Source: Pseudoroseicyclus tamaricis
GTDB lineage: Bacteria > Pseudomonadota > Alphaproteobacteria > Rhodobacterales > Rhodobacteraceae
Reading direction: 5' to 3'
Assembly (NCBI RefSeq): GCF_012070395.1
Contig: NZ_JAAFYS010000001.1
Coordinates: 846,001 to 910,000 of the forward strand
DNA: 64,000 nucleotides
Both the position numbers and the translations under genes were made by a program. The notes below the pieces were generated by a model. It saw only the letters and a program-made list of their open reading frames with translations, ran no database searches and was not told the DNA's origin. Positions 63,672-64,000 of this stretch are shown piece by piece (the stretch's first letter is position 1; every line of letters begins with the position of its first letter).

Positions 63672-64000
63672 CTAAGCTTCGCCGGCCTCTCCGGGCACCT
63701 GCCGCACCGCCCTATGCGCGAAGGCGAGCTTGTCGCGCACGCCCTGCGGCAGCACGAAGGGGTAGAGGTCGGGCAGGTCCATCGTTCGGTTGACGTGGTT
63801 CACCGCGATGGTCAGGTCCACGGCGCGGGTGAGGAGAGCTTCGGTGTCCGTCTCGGCATAGGCATCCGTTGCCGCCGGCGCCGGGTCGCTCTTGCGGCGG
63901 AACATGCCGCGCCGCTGCGGGAGCGCCTCGCCCGATTTCAGCGACAGGCCCACGGCCGCGGCGCTGTCGGCGAGGTCGACGAGGTGGAGCAGGTGCGCGA
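63672..64000 (-). CDS. Hypothetical protein, C-terminal part only
   Basis: The frame has no stop from 63672 to the window edge, so the start lies outside. The visible 109 residues begin AHLLHLVDLADSAAAVGLSL and continue with a charged linker (RRGMFRRKSDPAPAATDAYA). A helical segment (LTRAVDLTIAVNHVNRTMDL) and a basic end follow. No family recognised. A GTG at 63953 could be an alternative start, but the upstream residues look equally coding. Confidence 0.55.
   Translation of the reverse strand, partial: AHLLHLVDLADSAAAVGLSLKSGEALPQRRGMFRRKSDPAPAATDAYAETDTEALLTRAVDLTIAVNHVNRTMDLPDLYPFVLPQGVRDKLAFAHRAVRQVPGEAGEA

Overview
This window looks like a chromosomal segment from a very GC-rich alphaproteobacterium, most likely a member of the Rhodobacterales (Rhodobacteraceae sensu lato). 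The inference rests on gene content and order: rpoH2 next to coaBC and dut; a periplasmic penicillin-binding-protein activator next to rsmI, yraN and gshB; hflK-hflC-DUF2065-degP; hisA-hisF-hisE; a single-chain Fe-S serine deaminase; and several small proteins recognised only as Rhodobacterales-type conserved hypotheticals. Genus cannot be named from the sequence. I see no phage, plasmid, CRISPR, rRNA or tRNA genes; most of the window is core genome.

Layout. 1-5325: end of a rhomboid-like protein, murJ and glnD. 5285-9883: PBP activator (minus strand), then rsmI-yraN-gshB-esterase. 9849-13438: comM, a GST, a phosphatase and cobU, all on the minus strand. 13533-17404: rpoH2, coaBC, dut and a membrane-tethered MoeB/ThiF protein. 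17819-20976: amino-acid ABC binding protein and permease, a small sigma-like protein, a VOC protein and a membrane protein. 21161-28148: M3 peptidase, Kdo transferase waaA, moaA, a lipoprotein and an ABC-F ATPase. 28328-35904: a very large acidic protein, thiN, an EamA exporter, a host-attachment-family protein, serine deaminase, a GST and a YbaN-like protein. 36897-42240: TrkH, an M20 amidohydrolase, a DUF4177 protein and gatB. 42414-49641: lytic transglycosylase, pepN, a small membrane protein, malate synthase G, and an ECF sigma/anti-sigma pair. 50128-56698: fasciclin-domain protein, a GT-A-like protein, glutathione reductase, hflK-hflC-DUF2065. 56940-64000: degP, hisE-hisF, a small membrane protein, a YdeI-like protein, rlmL, hisA, a DUF2147 protein and a partial ORF.

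How genes work together: glnD senses nitrogen status through PII; rpoH2, hflKC and degP belong to protein quality control and stress response; rsmI, rlmL and gatB serve translation; murJ, the PBP activator and waaA serve the envelope; gshB, gor and the two GSTs form a glutathione theme. The sigma/anti-sigma/fasciclin neighbourhood resembles the mycobacterial SigK-RskA-MPT70/83 arrangement.

The most unusual content is between genes. Two families of hairpin-rich interspersed repeats fill the gaps. Family I is a composite unit of about 170-270 bp with two hairpins, found in six near-complete copies plus one half copy. Family II is a short element (a CCAAATACCTCC-like core plus a GGGGGC/GCCCCC hairpin) found about ten times. 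There is also a separate 22-bp inverted repeat, a decayed tandem duplication of the rlmL 3' end, a triplicated pepN tail and a C14 homopolymer.
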